Shown: positions 26,126 through 36,659, counted from the stretch's first letter. The stretch: DNA of 64,000 nucleotides from Salinibaculum litoreum (GCA_009789175.1 CP046866.1:1674001-1738000); one strand, 5' to 3'. Numbers and translations: made by a program. Notes: a model not told the origin generated them from the sequence alone.

Positions 26126-27169
26126 TCAGTCGTCCGCTTCCGCCACCCCAGCTCGGGGCACAGTCACGTCCGTCAACTGTGCCTCGATTTCCTCACGCCT
26201 GTCCGCGAACGTGCCGGGCAAGACGAGTCGACCGCCGAGTTCCTCCAGTGGCTCGTCGCTGGTATAGCCCGGGCCGCTCGTGGCGAGTTCGAAGAGAACA
26301 CCGCCGAACTCCCGGAAGTACACCGACCGGAACCAGTGGCGGTCTATCTGTTGTGTCGGGCGCAACCCCGCCGACTGCACCGCCGTGCGCATCGCTTCCT
26401 GGTCGTCGTCGGTCGGCGTCTGGAAAGCGACATGATGGACGGTGCCGTGTCCCTGTCGGCCGGCCTCCACTGCGGGAACGATGTCGACGTACTGGCCGAC
26501 GACGCCCGCCGCCTCGAATCGGGTGCGCTCCTCGCCCTGTGTCTGCTCGGTGCCGCCGGTGGCTGTCGCCACGCGCTCCAGCCCCATCGTCTCCAGCAAG
26601 TCCTCGGTGGGCTGGGGGTCCGCGAGCCACAGCGTGACCGAGTGAAAGCCACGGATGGCGTACTCTTCGGGAACGAACTCGGTCCAGGGGACAGTCGGGT
26701 CATCGTCGGGAATCTCTACCGCGACGAGTTCGACCGGCAAACCGTCGGGGTCCCGGAATGGCAGCACCGTTTCGGCTCGCGGCTGCGCACCGCTCGCTTC
26801 TTCCGAGGCGTTTCGCGCCTCGCTCCCAAACCGCTCGATGCGCTCGTCGTAGTCGACGCCGTACTCCTCGAAGCGGTCCTCCCAGTAGTCGAGACTGCCC
26901 TCGGGCACCCGGAAGGCGGTCCGGGAGACCTGCCCCGAGCCGACTTTCCCCTGGGACATCTCCTCCCACGGGAAGAAAGTCATGCTCGTCCCCGGCGTCC
27001 CCTCCGCGTCGGCGAAGAAGAAGTGGTAGGTCCCGGGGTCGTCCTGATTGATAGAGCGTTTCACGAGTCGCAATCCGAGCGTTTCGACCCAGAAATCGAG
27101 GTTTCGCTGCGGGTCGCCGGCGATGCAGGTGACGTGGTGGATGCCCGGCGTCGGCGTGGGGTCTGTCAT
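26126..27169 (-). CDS. VOC-superfamily ring-cleaving dioxygenase-like protein
   Basis: The 347-residue protein contains two glyoxalase/bleomycin-resistance-like modules. The first opens with GIHHVTCIAGDPQRNLDFWV (His ligand), the second with IRGFHSVTLWLADPQPTEDL, and there are later GTVHHVAFQTP and GGVLFELATSGPGY segments supplying His and Glu ligands. This matches the MhqO/MhqA-like family annotated as ring-cleaving dioxygenases, often linked to quinone or thiol stress; the true substrate in haloarchaea is unknown. It is a single gene downstream of the gcv operon in the same orientation, 89 bp away. Confidence 0.85.
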   Translation of the reverse strand: MTDPTPTPGIHHVTCIAGDPQRNLDFWVETLGLRLVKRSINQDDPGTYHFFFADAEGTPGTSMTFFPWEEMSQGKVGSGQVSRTAFRVPEGSLDYWEDRFEEYGVDYDERIERFGSEARNASEEASGAQPRAETVLPFRDPDGLPVELVAVEIPDDDPTVPWTEFVPEEYAIRGFHSVTLWLADPQPTEDLLETMGLERVATATGGTEQTQGEERTRFEAAGVVGQYVDIVPAVEAGRQGHGTVHHVAFQTPTDDDQEAMRTAVQSAGLRPTQQIDRHWFRSVYFREFGGVLFELATSGPGYTSDEPLEELGGRLVLPGTFADRREEIEAQLTDVTVPRAGVAEADD

Positions 27170-27258
27170 ACCAGTTCTTACGCGCTCCAGGGTCTTGAGT
27201 GCGCGCTGACATCGATGTCACCTGGTCGGGGAAGCGTTCCGGCGACGCCAGGGAGTCC

Positions 27259-28680
27259 CTACTCCTCGTCGAGCGCCTGCCAGGAGAGCCGTGGCGAGCG
27301 GGCAGCGGCCACCTGGTCGATGCGACGAGCAGCCGTCTCGCTCGGTGCCGATTCCAGTGTCTCGTCGTCCTCGCCGGCGACGGCGTTGAATGCCTCTGCC
27401 AGTTGGTCGAGCGACCGCGTGGTCTCGACCTCTGTGGGTTCGGTCATCAGCGCCTCGTCGACGATTTCGGGCCACTTCGTCGTCGGCGGGTGGACGCCGT
27501 AGTCGAGCATGCGCTTTGCCACGTCGGCGGCGTCTTGCTCGCCCGCGCTGGCGACGAACTCGTGGTGGAACGGTCCGAAGGGGACCTCGTAGTCGATTTG
27601 CTCGGCGAGATAGTTGGCGTTCAGCACTGCCTTGGCACTGGCGTCGGCGAGGCCGTCGTCGCCGAGACGGGCGATGTAGGCGTAGGTCTTCAACAACACG
27701 AGCCAGTTGCCCTCGAAGCCGTGGACCTTCCCGATAGTGTGCTCGGGGTCGAAGCGCTCGACGGTCTCCCCCTCGGTCTTCCGGACCCGCGGTGCAGGCA
27801 GGAACGGGGCGAGCTCGGAGACGACGCCGACGGGGCCGGCACCCGGACCGCCGCCGCCGTGGGGCGTGGCGAAGGTCTTGTGGACGTTGTAGTGCATGAT
27901 GTCAAAGCCCATGTCGCCGGGCCGGGCCTGTCCGAGCAATGCGTTGAGGTTCGCGCCGTCGTAGTACAGCAGGCCGCCGGCGTCGTGGACGATTTCGGCG
28001 ATGGCTTCGATGTCCCGCTCGAAGAGACCGAGCGTGTTGGGGTTGGTGAGCATCAGTGCCGCCGTCTCCTCGGAGACTGCGGATTCGAGCGCATCGAGGT
28101 CGACGCGGCCGTCCTCGGCGCTTGGCAGTTCCACGACATCGAAGCCGGCCATCGCCGCGCTGGCGAAGTTCGTCCCGTGGGCGCTATCGGGGATGACGAT
28201 TTCGCTGCGCTGGTCGCCGTTGTGTTCGTGATAGGCCTTCGCGACGAGAACGCCCGCGAACTCGCCGGCCGCACCCGCAGGCGGTTGGAGTGTCACTGCG
28301 TCCATCCCGCCGATGCGTGCCAGGTAGTCCTGCAGGCCGTGCATCACGCCCAGCAGTCCCTGGACGGTCCCCTCGTCGCGGTCGGGATGGACCGCCGCCG
28401 AAGGCAGCGCCGCGAGGTCCTCCGTGAACTTGGGATTGTACTTCATCGTACACGAGCCAAGCGGGAAGGGGCCGCTCTCGACGCCGTAGTTCATCTGAGA
28501 GAGCCGGGTGTAATGGCGGGCCAACTCCGGTTCCTCCAGGGCAGGTAGCTCGACCGTATCACGCGTGAGGTCGTCGGGAAGCAGTCCGTCCTCGTCGACG
28601 GCGACCTCCCTGTTGCCTTTCTCCGAGAGCAGGGGTTCGTAGCGGTCGTCCTCGGACCAGCGGGCCTGTGAATAGTTCAT
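27259..28680 (-). CDS. gcvPB: Glycine dehydrogenase (decarboxylating) subunit 2
   Basis: The 473-residue protein is the PLP-binding P-protein subunit: it decarboxylates glycine and passes the aminomethyl group to lipoyl-GcvH. K268 in [17 protein letters not shown] is the expected PLP lysine. The opening [20 protein letters not shown] is a family hallmark. It overlaps gcvPA by 4 nt (28677-28680), giving a coupled two-gene operon and the usual archaeal split P-protein. gcvT and gcvH lie 6-8 kb away in the same orientation. Confidence 0.97.
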   Translation of the reverse strand: MNYSQARWSEDDRYEPLLSEKGNREVAVDEDGLLPDDLTRDTVELPALEEPELARHYTRLSQMNYGVESGPFPLGSCTMKYNPKFTEDLAALPSAAVHPDRDEGTVQGLLGVMHGLQDYLARIGGMDAVTLQPPAGAAGEFAGVLVAKAYHEHNGDQRSEIVIPDSAHGTNFASAAMAGFDVVELPSAEDGRVDLDALESAVSEETAALMLTNPNTLGLFERDIEAIAEIVHDAGGLLYYDGANLNALLGQARPGDMGFDIMHYNVHKTFATPHGGGGPGAGPVGVVSELAPFLPAPRVRKTEGETVERFDPEHTIGKVHGFEGNWLVLLKTYAYIARLGDDGLADASAKAVLNANYLAEQIDYEVPFGPFHHEFVASAGEQDAADVAKRMLDYGVHPPTTKWPEIVDEALMTEPTEVETTRSLDQLAEAFNAVAGEDDETLESAPSETAARRIDQVAAARSPRLSWQALDEE

Positions 28681-30011
28681 TGTGCCACCTCCTCGACAGC
28701 AGCAACGAGTCCATCCAGTTCGTCCGCGTTGGTCTCGGTGACACAGACCTGAATCAGGTGCTCGCCGACCCGGTGGACAGCATAGCCCGCCGCCGCGAGG
28801 TCATCGACCACGGCCCCGGCGGGCTGGTCGGTGTGGGCGACGAACTCACGGAACTGGTGTCTGTCATGGACGGGTGCGCGTACGCCCGAGATGTCGTCCA
28901 GTCGGTCAGCGGCGTCACGGGCGCGGCGGATGGAGTCTTCGGCCAGTTCGACCAGCCCGTCGGGACCGAGCATCGCCGCGTGCATCGCGGTCCGGAGCGC
29001 GACCCAGGCCTGATTCGTACAGATGTTACTCGTTGCGCGCTCGCGGCGGATGTGTTGCTCGCGGGTCTGCAGAGTCAGCGTGTATGCACGGCGACCGCTG
29101 TCGTCTTCGCCGGCACCGACCAGTCGACCGGGCACCTGCCGGAGATACTCCTCGCGAGTCACAAAGAGTCCGATACCCATCCCGTAGGCGGTGCCCAGCC
29201 CCAGCGTCGCGGCATCACCGACGACCACGTCTGCCCCCACGTCAGCGGGTCGTTCCAGCATGGCGAGCGCAACGGGGTCCGAGCCGAGACAGAAGAGAGC
29301 ATCGTGGTCCTCGGCAAGTGCCCCGATGTCGCCGAGATGTTCCTCGATGACGCCTCGGACGGTCGGACTCTCGGCGTAGACCAACAGGGTTTCCTCGTCG
29401 ACGGCCTCGGCCAGTGCCTCGGTATCGACAGCCCCGTCGGCCATCGGGTACGTTTCGACAGAGAGGTCGACACCGGCAGTGTAGTTCTCAAGTACGGAAC
29501 GTTTCTCTGCGCGCATGTGCTCGGGGACGAGGACGCGTTGCCCGTCGGCGTCGCGGACCCGGGCAGCGAGCGTGGCAGCCTCACCGAGTGCCGTGGCCGC
29601 GTCGTAGACGGAGCAGTTCGCGACCCCGAGCCCAGTCAGTTCGACGAGCATCGACTGGTACTCGAAGAGTGCCTGGAGAAAGCCCTGTGCGATTTCGGGC
29701 TGGTACTGCGTGTAAGAGGTGAGAAACTCCTGGCGGTCCGCGAGATGGTCGACCAGCGAGGGGACGTAGTGGTCGTAGTGGTCCCGGCCAAGAAACTCCA
29801 CGAGGTCGTCGTTGCGGTCGAGCCGTCGGCGTACCTCCCGACGGATGGACCGCTCGTCGCGGGCCTCGATGCCGAAGTCGCCGTCGAAGGCGACCGCATC
29901 AGGGATGTCGAACAGGTCGGCTTCACTATCGACATCGAGGGCGTCGAGCATCGCCTCGGTTTCCGCGGGTGTGTGTGGGGCGTACGGACTCCCCCTGTCG
30001 TGTCCGCTCAT
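28677..30011 (-). CDS. gcvPA: Glycine dehydrogenase (decarboxylating) subunit 1
   Basis: The 444-residue protein is the non-PLP-lysine half of the split P-protein. It starts [20 protein letters not shown] and includes [20 protein letters not shown], both typical of GcvPA. It forms a heterodimer with GcvPB. It is first in the operon; the promoter lies in the about 160-bp region shared with the divergent Lrp-type regulator, which makes that regulator a candidate controller (inference from position). Confidence 0.97.
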   Translation of the reverse strand: MSGHDRGSPYAPHTPAETEAMLDALDVDSEADLFDIPDAVAFDGDFGIEARDERSIRREVRRRLDRNDDLVEFLGRDHYDHYVPSLVDHLADRQEFLTSYTQYQPEIAQGFLQALFEYQSMLVELTGLGVANCSVYDAATALGEAATLAARVRDADGQRVLVPEHMRAEKRSVLENYTAGVDLSVETYPMADGAVDTEALAEAVDEETLLVYAESPTVRGVIEEHLGDIGALAEDHDALFCLGSDPVALAMLERPADVGADVVVGDAATLGLGTAYGMGIGLFVTREEYLRQVPGRLVGAGEDDSGRRAYTLTLQTREQHIRRERATSNICTNQAWVALRTAMHAAMLGPDGLVELAEDSIRRARDAADRLDDISGVRAPVHDRHQFREFVAHTDQPAGAVVDDLAAAGYAVHRVGEHLIQVCVTETNADELDGLVAAVEEVAQ

Positions 30012-30172
30012 CGTCTTGCCAACCTAGAAGGACACCCCATACCCAACCCTTTCGGTTCCCCAAGCGTCACTGCCCCGACGATAGCGGCCCCACCTGCACC
30101 GGCGACACACGGAGCGAAAGCCAGCACCGGAGCAGGGACAATACCTTTGGCACGGCCGCATATAGTGCCGGC

Positions 30173-30640
30173 ATGGCCGACGAGGATATCGACGACGTGG
30201 ACAAAGCCATCCTGTATGCCCTCCAGGAGGACGCCCGGAACATGTCCTCGGGTGACATCGCAGAGCGGACGGACACCTCCGACAGCACCGTCCGAAAGCG
30301 CATCCAGCGGCTCGAATCTAGCGAAGTCGTCAAGGGATACAGCGCCGAGATAGATTACCAGAAATCCGGGTATCCGCTCCGAATGTTGCTGTTCTGTACG
30401 GCCTCGATTCCCGAACGGGGCGACCTCGTCGCCGACATCCTCGACATCGACGGCGTGGTGTCGGTCCAGGAACTCGTGACCGGCGAGCAGAACCTGCTCG
30501 TGACTGCGGTCGGTGAGTCCGACGACGACATCACGCCGGTCGCACAGGAACTGCTGGATATGGGGCTGACGGTTGCCGACGAGGTGCTCGTGCGCAGCCA
30601 CGAGACGACGCCCTTCGGCGGCTTCGACGGCGACCGGTAG
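30173..30640 (+). CDS. Lrp/AsnC family transcription regulator
   Basis: The 155-residue protein has an N-terminal winged helix-turn-helix (IDDVDKAILYALQEDARNMS; SDSTVRKRIQRLESSEVVKG) and a C-terminal RAM-type ligand-binding domain (about residues 65-145). The ATG at 30173 gives the standard Lrp length. Lrp-type regulators commonly respond to amino acids. It is divergent from gcvPA and upstream of dabBA, so glycine or nitrogen status could be coupled to the neighbouring operons (inference). Confidence 0.9.
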   Translation: MADEDIDDVDKAILYALQEDARNMSSGDIAERTDTSDSTVRKRIQRLESSEVVKGYSAEIDYQKSGYPLRMLLFCTASIPERGDLVADILDIDGVVSVQELVTGEQNLLVTAVGESDDDITPVAQELLDMGLTVADEVLVRSHETTPFGGFDGDR

Positions 30641-30939
30641 CCGACGCCCTCCTCGGACGGGGCTCGCTGTCCGCACTGCCACCAGACTCCTGTCTTTCGT
30701 TGTCTCGTCTGTAAACGCACGTGCTCAGCCACGCTTTCCCGAACAGAGCGGGCTGGTTGACAGCCACTACCACACCCCGATAAACATAATGTTCTATAAT
30801 ACAAGTCTGCCGAACGTTCTGGTACTATAGATAGATTTAATACACAGACTGTTCGAAGTATGGGGTAGACACGACCGATTGCCGCAATCAGGGGCAACAT
30901 CTGCCGCGAGGGCGGCGGTCGGTCGCGAATTGGACAACG
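30641..30939 (+). promoter_or_regulatory. Upstream region of dabBA with AT-rich promoter elements and a long leader
   Basis: This 299-bp stretch has no credible gene. AT-rich elements occur at about 30790-30798 (TTCTATAAT) and about 30823-30842 (ACTATAG followed by ATTTAATAC). If the latter is the TATA box, transcription would start about 70-75 nt before the ATG at 30940, an unusually long leader for a haloarchaeal gene, leaving room for leader or operator control. Confidence 0.4.
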
Positions 30940-32424
30940 ATGACGGGACAACACCAGCCGACGACGGTAGGACAGCTTCCGACCCCGACGACGACGGATT
31001 CACGCGTTGCAGGCGCGCTGACGCGAGTCGTCTGGGCGCTGTGGATTGTGAGCCTCGCCGTCGTGGCCGTCCGATTCGGGGCGAACGAAGCGTGGGCCGT
31101 TAGCGGTCTGGTCGCTGTCGACGGGTTGACCGTCGTGATGTGGGCATCAGTGACGTTTCTGAGCGGCATCGTCCACAGCTACTCGCGTCGGTACATGGCC
31201 GGTAGCGAAACTGTCGACCGCTTTTTCGCGGCCGTGTTCGCGTTCACGCTGGTCGTGATGGTGCTGGTCGCCGCCGACAGCATGCTGCTCTTTGGGCTCT
31301 CGTGGCTGGCGATGGGCCTGCTGATGGCCGAGCTCATCGGACATGTGGACGACTGGCCCCAGGCGCGTGCCGCGTCGACGCTCGCCCGCCGGTATTTTCT
31401 CGCCAGTAGCGTCGCACTCGGGGGGTCGCTGGCCGTGCTGTGGGTCGAGACGGGAGCGACGACCATCTCCGGCGTCGCCGCGAACGTCGGGAAGCCGACC
31501 ACGGCGCTTGTGATTGCTGCCGCCGGGCTGGTGCTTGCGGCGATGGTCCAGTCCGCGCTGGTCCCGTTTCACACCTGGCTGCTCTCGTCGATGACCGCAC
31601 CGACGCCGGCGTCGGCGCTGATGCACGCCGGCTTCGTCAACGCCGGCGGTATCCTGCTCGTGCGTTTCGCTCCCGTGGTCACCGTCGACGCCGGCATCAT
31701 GCTGGCAATCATGGTCGTAGGTGCGACGAGTGCGTTGCTCGGGAAACTGCTGAAGACCGTCCAGACTGACGTGAAAGGCGGGCTCGGCTGCTCGACGGTC
31801 GGGCAGATGGGCTTTATGATACTCCAGGCTGGACTCGGCTTTTTCGCGGCTGCGGTCACCCACCTCATCCTGCACGGGTTCTACAAGGCCTACCAGTTCC
31901 TCTCCTCGGGCAGCCAGGTCGACCACGAGAGCCCGGCCGCCACGAAGACGGCCCGGTCGAGTGGGCCGGTCGAGTATCTCGTCATTGCGGTGACTGGCCT
32001 CGCCGGCGGCGCGGTGTTCGCACTCCTGACCGGCAAGGGGACGAAACTCGGCGGCGGCCTCCTGCTGACGGCGCTCGTCGTGCTGACAGTGCTGCACGCG
32101 ACGCGGGAACTCACTGCCTACGGGTCGCTGCCGGCGACGGTCCGGTACGGGGCAGTGCCCCTGGTCGCCCTGCCGGCAATCGCGGCCTACGCCGGCGTCT
32201 ACAGAATCGTCGACGGGTTGCTCGCCGACCTTCCCGCAGTCGGCGAGCCGATGCCGCTGACGGCGGTCCACGTCGTCGTTGCCGGAGCCTTTCTGGTGGC
32301 GTACCTCGTCATCGAAAGCGGCGTGTACCGGCGCAGTACGCGCCTCTACGTCGCGTTCGTCAACGCAACCCAGCCCGCATCGGAGACGCTGCTGACTTCC
32401 ACGGAGGACTACAATGAGTACTGA
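30940..32424 (+). CDS. dabB: DabB: NuoL-like proton-conducting subunit of an inorganic carbon transporter
   Basis: The 494-residue protein has about 13 membrane segments and belongs to the NuoL/MrpA-like proton-conducting family, with FLSGIVHSYSRRYMAGSETV, VPFHTWLLSSMTAPTPASAL, MHAGFVNAGGILLVRFAP and LLHGFYKAYQFLSSGSQV-type motifs. No nuo or mrp genes are adjacent. It overlaps dabA by 11 nt. In bacteria the DabA-DabB complex uses the cation gradient to drive CO2 to bicarbonate conversion and trapping. The ATG at 30940 is the first in the conserved frame; a different start is possible. Confidence 0.88.
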   Translation: MTGQHQPTTVGQLPTPTTTDSRVAGALTRVVWALWIVSLAVVAVRFGANEAWAVSGLVAVDGLTVVMWASVTFLSGIVHSYSRRYMAGSETVDRFFAAVFAFTLVVMVLVAADSMLLFGLSWLAMGLLMAELIGHVDDWPQARAASTLARRYFLASSVALGGSLAVLWVETGATTISGVAANVGKPTTALVIAAAGLVLAAMVQSALVPFHTWLLSSMTAPTPASALMHAGFVNAGGILLVRFAPVVTVDAGIMLAIMVVGATSALLGKLLKTVQTDVKGGLGCSTVGQMGFMILQAGLGFFAAAVTHLILHGFYKAYQFLSSGSQVDHESPAATKTARSSGPVEYLVIAVTGLAGGAVFALLTGKGTKLGGGLLLTALVVLTVLHATRELTAYGSLPATVRYGAVPLVALPAIAAYAGVYRIVDGLLADLPAVGEPMPLTAVHVVVAGAFLVAYLVIESGVYRRSTRLYVAFVNATQPASETLLTSTEDYNEY

Positions 32425-34834
32425 CCCCGCAATCGAAGAGAGTATCGACGAGGCAGCCGACGCGGTCGGCTCCGTCTGGCCGCTGCATTCCTTTGTGACG
32501 GCCAACCCGCTGGCCGGCTACGAAGACCAGCCGTTCCACGAGGCTGTCGCCGAGGCTGGCGAGTTGCTCGGCGGTGACGGCTACCCCAGCGCCGACGTGT
32601 TCCAAAACGCATGGGAGGGCGGACAGATCGACCCCGACGTGCTCCGGACGGAGTTGTCCGAGCACGGCTACGACCCCGACCCGGAGGCAGCACTGGCACA
32701 ACTGGAAGCAACGGAATCGGCCGACGAGACCGCACCGGCGACCGCGACCGACGACGTGGACGCCGTGGTGACGAAGTGGCTGGCAGCATTCCTCGACGAG
32801 GGACAGGCCACGTGGTCAATGCCGAACCGCGAAGAGGGCTTCTACGAGGCCGTCCGGACAGTCGCAGGATACGACGGTGACATCCCCGACAGCGAGGCCA
32901 TCACCGACCTTCCGGACAACCCCATCGACGCCATCCGGAACGCACTCGAGGACCACCCGCCCGGCGAGTGGCAGGATATCTTCGAGTCCCAGTTCGCCGC
33001 GCTCCCGGGCTGGACCGGCTTTCTCAAACAGCGCGTCGCGGACGAAAGCCCCTGGCAGTCGGCCTACCCCATCACGCTGTCGGGCTATCTCGCCGTCCGT
33101 CTCGCCCTTACTGAAGCGTTCGACGCACCACTGACACCGGATGCTACCGGCGACCCTGACGGGGAGACCCACGAGGGAGACGTTCCCCTGGCCGAGGTGT
33201 GGTTGCAGGCGTGGGAGGCGACCTACCGCTCGGAGCTGGTCGACGAACTCGCAGACGCGAGCGCCGCGGCGGCCGAGACGACAGAGGACGAACGCCCGGA
33301 CGCCCAGCTAGTGTTTTGCATCGATACCCGCTCGGAGATTATCCGCCGCCACATCGAGGCTACCGGCAACTACGACACACACGGCTACGCCGGCTTCTTC
33401 GGCATCCCGATGCGCTATGCCGGCTACGATACTGACACCACCGTCGACGCCTGTCCCCCTATCCTCGACGCCGAACATCGTATCACGGACCGCCCGGCGG
33501 CAGACACAGAAGACACCCATGGGCACTACGACCGCTGGCGGGACGTGGCAGCGGCAACGAAAAAGACGTTCAAACGCGTCAAATCCAACGCTGCCACCGC
33601 CTTCAGTTTCGTCGAGTCCACGGGTGCGGGCTATGGCGTCTCGCTTGCGGCCCGGACACTGTTACCGGCGCGCGTCTACGACCTCGTGGCGGCTGCCGAC
33701 GACCAAGTGCCGGGTACCCACGAGTTCTGCGAGCCCTCGGTCGATTACAACCCCGACTCGGTGCACGAACTGCGCGAGGGGCTCACCCTCGATGAGAAGG
33801 TCGACTACGCCGCGACGGCCTTCGAACTGATGGGCTGGGAGCAGTTCGGTCGCCTCGTGGTCTTCGCCGGCCACGGCAGCCACACGACGAACAACCCCTT
33901 CGACGCGAGTCTGGACTGTGGTGCCTGTGCCGGCAACCCCGGCGGCCCGAACGCCCGCGTCCTCGCGACGATTTGCAACGACGAGGCAGTCAGGAAGAAA
34001 CTCCGCGAGCGCGGCCTCGACGTACCGGAAGACACCGTTTTCCTCGCCGGCGAACACGACACGACCACCGACGAGGTGGAACTGTTCGCAGACGACGTGC
34101 CCGAATCACACGACGACGACCTCGAACAGCTTCGTGCTGCCCTCGCGGAGGCACGCGCTGGCGCGGCCACCGAACGCGCAGCCGATATGGGTGCAGACAC
34201 CGACGCTGGCGTGCGCGAGACACAACGTCGGGCCGCCGACTGGGCGGAGACCCGCCCGGAGTGGGGGCTGGCCGGTAACGCGGGCTTCGTCGTCGGCCCG
34301 CGCGAGTTGACCGCAAACCTCGACCTCGACGGCCGGTCGTTCCTGCACTCGTATGACTGGGCGACCGACCCCGAGGGCGAGGCGCTGGAAGCCATCATGA
34401 GCGGGCCGATGGTCGTCACCCAGTGGATCAACAACCAGTACTACTTCGCCACCGTCGACAACGCGGTCTACGGCAGCGGGTCGAAAGTGACCCACAACCC
34501 CGTCGGCAACGTCGGCGTCTACCAGGGCAATGGCGGCGACCTGATGGCTGGCCTCCCGGAGCAGTCGCTGATGGCCGCCGCGGACGAGCCGTATCACCAG
34601 CCGCTCCGTCTCTCGACTGTCATCCACGCGCCGGTCGAGCGCGTCACCGACATCCTGGAGGCGAACGACGACCTGGCCGGGCTACTGGACAACGGCTGGC
34701 TGGACCTGACGGTCGTCGACCCCACACAGGACCACTGTGCGTTCCACTACGAGGGCGAACTAACTTGGTCGCCGCTGGCGACGCCGGCCGCCGAAACCGA
34801 GCCAGCCCCGACACCGCAGGCTGCCGACGACTGA
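32414..34834 (+). CDS. dabA: DabA: zinc-dependent inorganic carbon transporter subunit (DUF2309/UPF0753)
   Basis: The 806-residue protein is the beta-carbonic-anhydrase-like partner of DabB. Likely zinc ligands are C302 and D304 (VFCIDTRSE), H487 (VFAGHGSHTTNNP) and C502 (LDCGACAGNPGGPNA); the 15-residue H-to-C spacing agrees with what I recall for the bacterial enzyme. The N-terminal PLHSFVTANPLAGYE motif is also conserved. All active-site residues are present, so it should be functional. It is translationally coupled to dabB. A role in carbon supply for carboxylation or pH balance is likely. Confidence 0.92.
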   Translation: MSTDPAIEESIDEAADAVGSVWPLHSFVTANPLAGYEDQPFHEAVAEAGELLGGDGYPSADVFQNAWEGGQIDPDVLRTELSEHGYDPDPEAALAQLEATESADETAPATATDDVDAVVTKWLAAFLDEGQATWSMPNREEGFYEAVRTVAGYDGDIPDSEAITDLPDNPIDAIRNALEDHPPGEWQDIFESQFAALPGWTGFLKQRVADESPWQSAYPITLSGYLAVRLALTEAFDAPLTPDATGDPDGETHEGDVPLAEVWLQAWEATYRSELVDELADASAAAAETTEDERPDAQLVFCIDTRSEIIRRHIEATGNYDTHGYAGFFGIPMRYAGYDTDTTVDACPPILDAEHRITDRPAADTEDTHGHYDRWRDVAAATKKTFKRVKSNAATAFSFVESTGAGYGVSLAARTLLPARVYDLVAAADDQVPGTHEFCEPSVDYNPDSVHELREGLTLDEKVDYAATAFELMGWEQFGRLVVFAGHGSHTTNNPFDASLDCGACAGNPGGPNARVLATICNDEAVRKKLRERGLDVPEDTVFLAGEHDTTTDEVELFADDVPESHDDDLEQLRAALAEARAGAATERAADMGADTDAGVRETQRRAADWAETRPEWGLAGNAGFVVGPRELTANLDLDGRSFLHSYDWATDPEGEALEAIMSGPMVVTQWINNQYYFATVDNAVYGSGSKVTHNPVGNVGVYQGNGGDLMAGLPEQSLMAAADEPYHQPLRLSTVIHAPVERVTDILEANDDLAGLLDNGWLDLTVVDPTQDHCAFHYEGELTWSPLATPAAETEPAPTPQAADD

Positions 34835-34937
34835 CTCGGTCATCCCCAGAAGCGACTCGACCCGTTCGTTTCTTTTGAATCACCACCAGGCAGACACAGA
34901 CATCCGTCCGGGCAGCCCGACCAGCGATTCGATATAG

Positions 34938-34947
34938 CACTATAGTG
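34938..34947. promoter_or_regulatory. Palindrome CACTATAGTG between dabA and gcvH
   Basis: A perfect 10-bp palindrome is embedded in AT-rich DNA downstream of dabA. ACTATAG also occurs in the dabB upstream region (about 30824-30830). It could be a regulator site or a 3' end signal; the evidence is only sequence symmetry. Confidence 0.25.
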
Positions 34948-35009
34948 TTTACACCCGGAGAGACAGCGCAACGGCTCAAAGACGGAAACCAAAGCGGAAA
35001 GGGCGCAGA

Positions 35010-35387
35010 TTACTCGATCTGGTCGGCGTACTCGTCGGGCGAGAGGAGGTGGTCCAGTGACTCCTCGGGGTCGAGTTCAATCATCCAACCCTCACCGTAG
35101 GGGTCGTCGTTGACCAGTTCGGGGTCGTCCAGCAGGACATCGTTCGTTGCAGTGACCGTCCCAGCAAGCGGCGCGTAGATGTCGGAAACGGCCTTGATTG
35201 ACTCGATGACGCCGAAATCGTCCTCGCGGTCCAGTTCCTCGCCCTCGTCGGGGAGTTCGACGAACACCACGTCGCCGAGTTCGTCCTGGGCGAAATCGGA
35301 GATGCCGATGCGGACGGTACCGTCTTCCTCGCGGGCCCACTCGTGGGACGCCAGATATCGGCAGTCCTCGGGTATGTCGAAGCTCAT
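35010..35387 (-). CDS. gcvH: Glycine cleavage system H protein
   Basis: The 125-residue lipoyl carrier has the attachment lysine K65 in [20 protein letters not shown], and the opening [20 protein letters not shown] is diagnostic. It shuttles the aminomethyl group from the P-protein to the T-protein. Its start overlaps the gcvT stop by 4 nt (35384-35387), so gcvT-gcvH is a coupled operon. Confidence 0.97.
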   Translation of the reverse strand: MSFDIPEDCRYLASHEWAREEDGTVRIGISDFAQDELGDVVFVELPDEGEELDREDDFGVIESIKAVSDIYAPLAGTVTATNDVLLDDPELVNDDPYGEGWMIELDPEESLDHLLSPDEYADQIE

Positions 35388-36472
35388 GATAGGAATGGCG
35401 TCGTGGTGGTACGTGCCTTCTTCGGTTCGCCCCGGATGACCACGCGCACGCGCTGGTCGGGGTCAGCGTACTCCTCCGGAAGGTACGCCAGCGCGATAGG
35501 CTCGCCAAGCGTCGGGCTCATCGTCCCGCTCGTCACCTCGCCGAGTTCCTCGCCGTCGGGCGTCGTCACCGTGTAGCCGTGCCGCGGGACCCCGCGGTCG
35601 AGGAGGCGCAGACCCACCAGTTTCTCCGCGGGTCCCTCCGCATCGATTCCGTCGAGAGTATCACGACCCACGAAGTCGGTGTCGAGTGCGACGACGAAGC
35701 CGATGCCCGCCTCGTAGGGGTTGCGCGGGTTCTCCTCGGGGTGGAAGTCCTGCCCGGAGAGCAGGAACCCCATCTCGATGCGAAGCGTATCGCGTGCGCC
35801 CAGCCCGCAGGGTTGACACTCCAGCGCTGACCAGACGGTCTCGGCGTCGTCCCAGGGGCAAAGAATCTCGAATCCTGCCTCCCCGGTGTAGCCGGTCCGG
35901 GCGACAAATGCGTCGACACCGGCGACTGCTGCAGCAGCCACCTCGAAGCGAGCGAGACCGTCGAGGTCCAGTGCCGTCTGCTCGGCAAGGAGTTGCGGGG
36001 CGTCGGGACCCTGCAGGGCAATCATCGCGTAGGTTTCGGTCCGGTTCTCGACAGTCGCGTCGAGGCCCCACTCCTCGCGGTGGCTCACCCAGCGGTCGTA
36101 CATCTCCTCGTCGTGGCCGGCATTGGGGATGAACAGGTACGCCGCATCCGCCTCCGCGGGGAGGTTGTAGACCACGGTGTCATCAAGGATAGTGCCATCT
36201 TCGTCAGTGATTGCAGCGTACTGGCCCTCACCGGGGGCGAGGCGGCTGACATCGTTGGTCGTCAGGCGGTCGCACAGTTGGCCGGCATCAGGGCCGGAGA
36301 CTGCAATCTCACCCATATGCGATACGTCGAACTTGCCGACTGCCTCGCGGACGGCGGTGTGTTCCGTCCGGATGGAGTCGAACTCGACGGGCATGTCCCA
36401 CCCACCGAAGTCGGTGAACTGTGCCCCAACGTCGTCGTGGGCTGCCCGCAGGGGTGGCCTCCGCAGTGACAT
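35384..36472 (-). CDS. gcvT: Glycine cleavage system aminomethyltransferase (T protein)
   Basis: The 362-residue T-protein transfers the methylene group to tetrahydrofolate and releases ammonia. It has the family opening [20 protein letters not shown], the [15 protein letters not shown] segment and the [15 protein letters not shown] motif. ATG at 36472 matches the usual length; the frame continues to 36619 without family similarity. It is first in the gcvT-gcvH operon, same strand as gcvPA-gcvPB but separated from it by the Lrp regulator and dabBA. Confidence 0.95.
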   Translation of the reverse strand: MSLRRPPLRAAHDDVGAQFTDFGGWDMPVEFDSIRTEHTAVREAVGKFDVSHMGEIAVSGPDAGQLCDRLTTNDVSRLAPGEGQYAAITDEDGTILDDTVVYNLPAEADAAYLFIPNAGHDEEMYDRWVSHREEWGLDATVENRTETYAMIALQGPDAPQLLAEQTALDLDGLARFEVAAAAVAGVDAFVARTGYTGEAGFEILCPWDDAETVWSALECQPCGLGARDTLRIEMGFLLSGQDFHPEENPRNPYEAGIGFVVALDTDFVGRDTLDGIDAEGPAEKLVGLRLLDRGVPRHGYTVTTPDGEELGEVTSGTMSPTLGEPIALAYLPEEYADPDQRVRVVIRGEPKKARTTTTPFLS

Positions 36473-36659
36473 ACACGAGTGCTCGGGGGCCCGAACCATA
36501 CGTCTTCGGCTCCGGTCGGAGAATGCAGGGCTCAGAACCGCTCTCGCCTGGCAGTTATCCCGCCAGTATAAACTATATACCGCGATATGAAATTCGGTAT
36601 TTGCAGTGTTTGAGAACACCCAGCGGGAGTTTAGTGGAAAATACGAGTAGGAACAGCTG

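Noticed and set aside
26087-27502. Long plus-strand open frame opposite the VOC dioxygenase
   Set aside because: Antisense to a clear enzyme gene and crosses into gcvPB; composition is non-coding.
28668-30353. Long plus-strand open frame (561 codons) opposite gcvPA
   Set aside because: It is antisense to a certain gcvPA gene, has Arg/His/Val-rich composition, and arises from the GC-rich third-position bias of the true strand.
31147-32505. Minus-strand open frame of 452 codons opposite dabB
   Set aside because: Gln/Arg/His-rich shadow of dabB; the opposite frame encodes a well-supported membrane protein.
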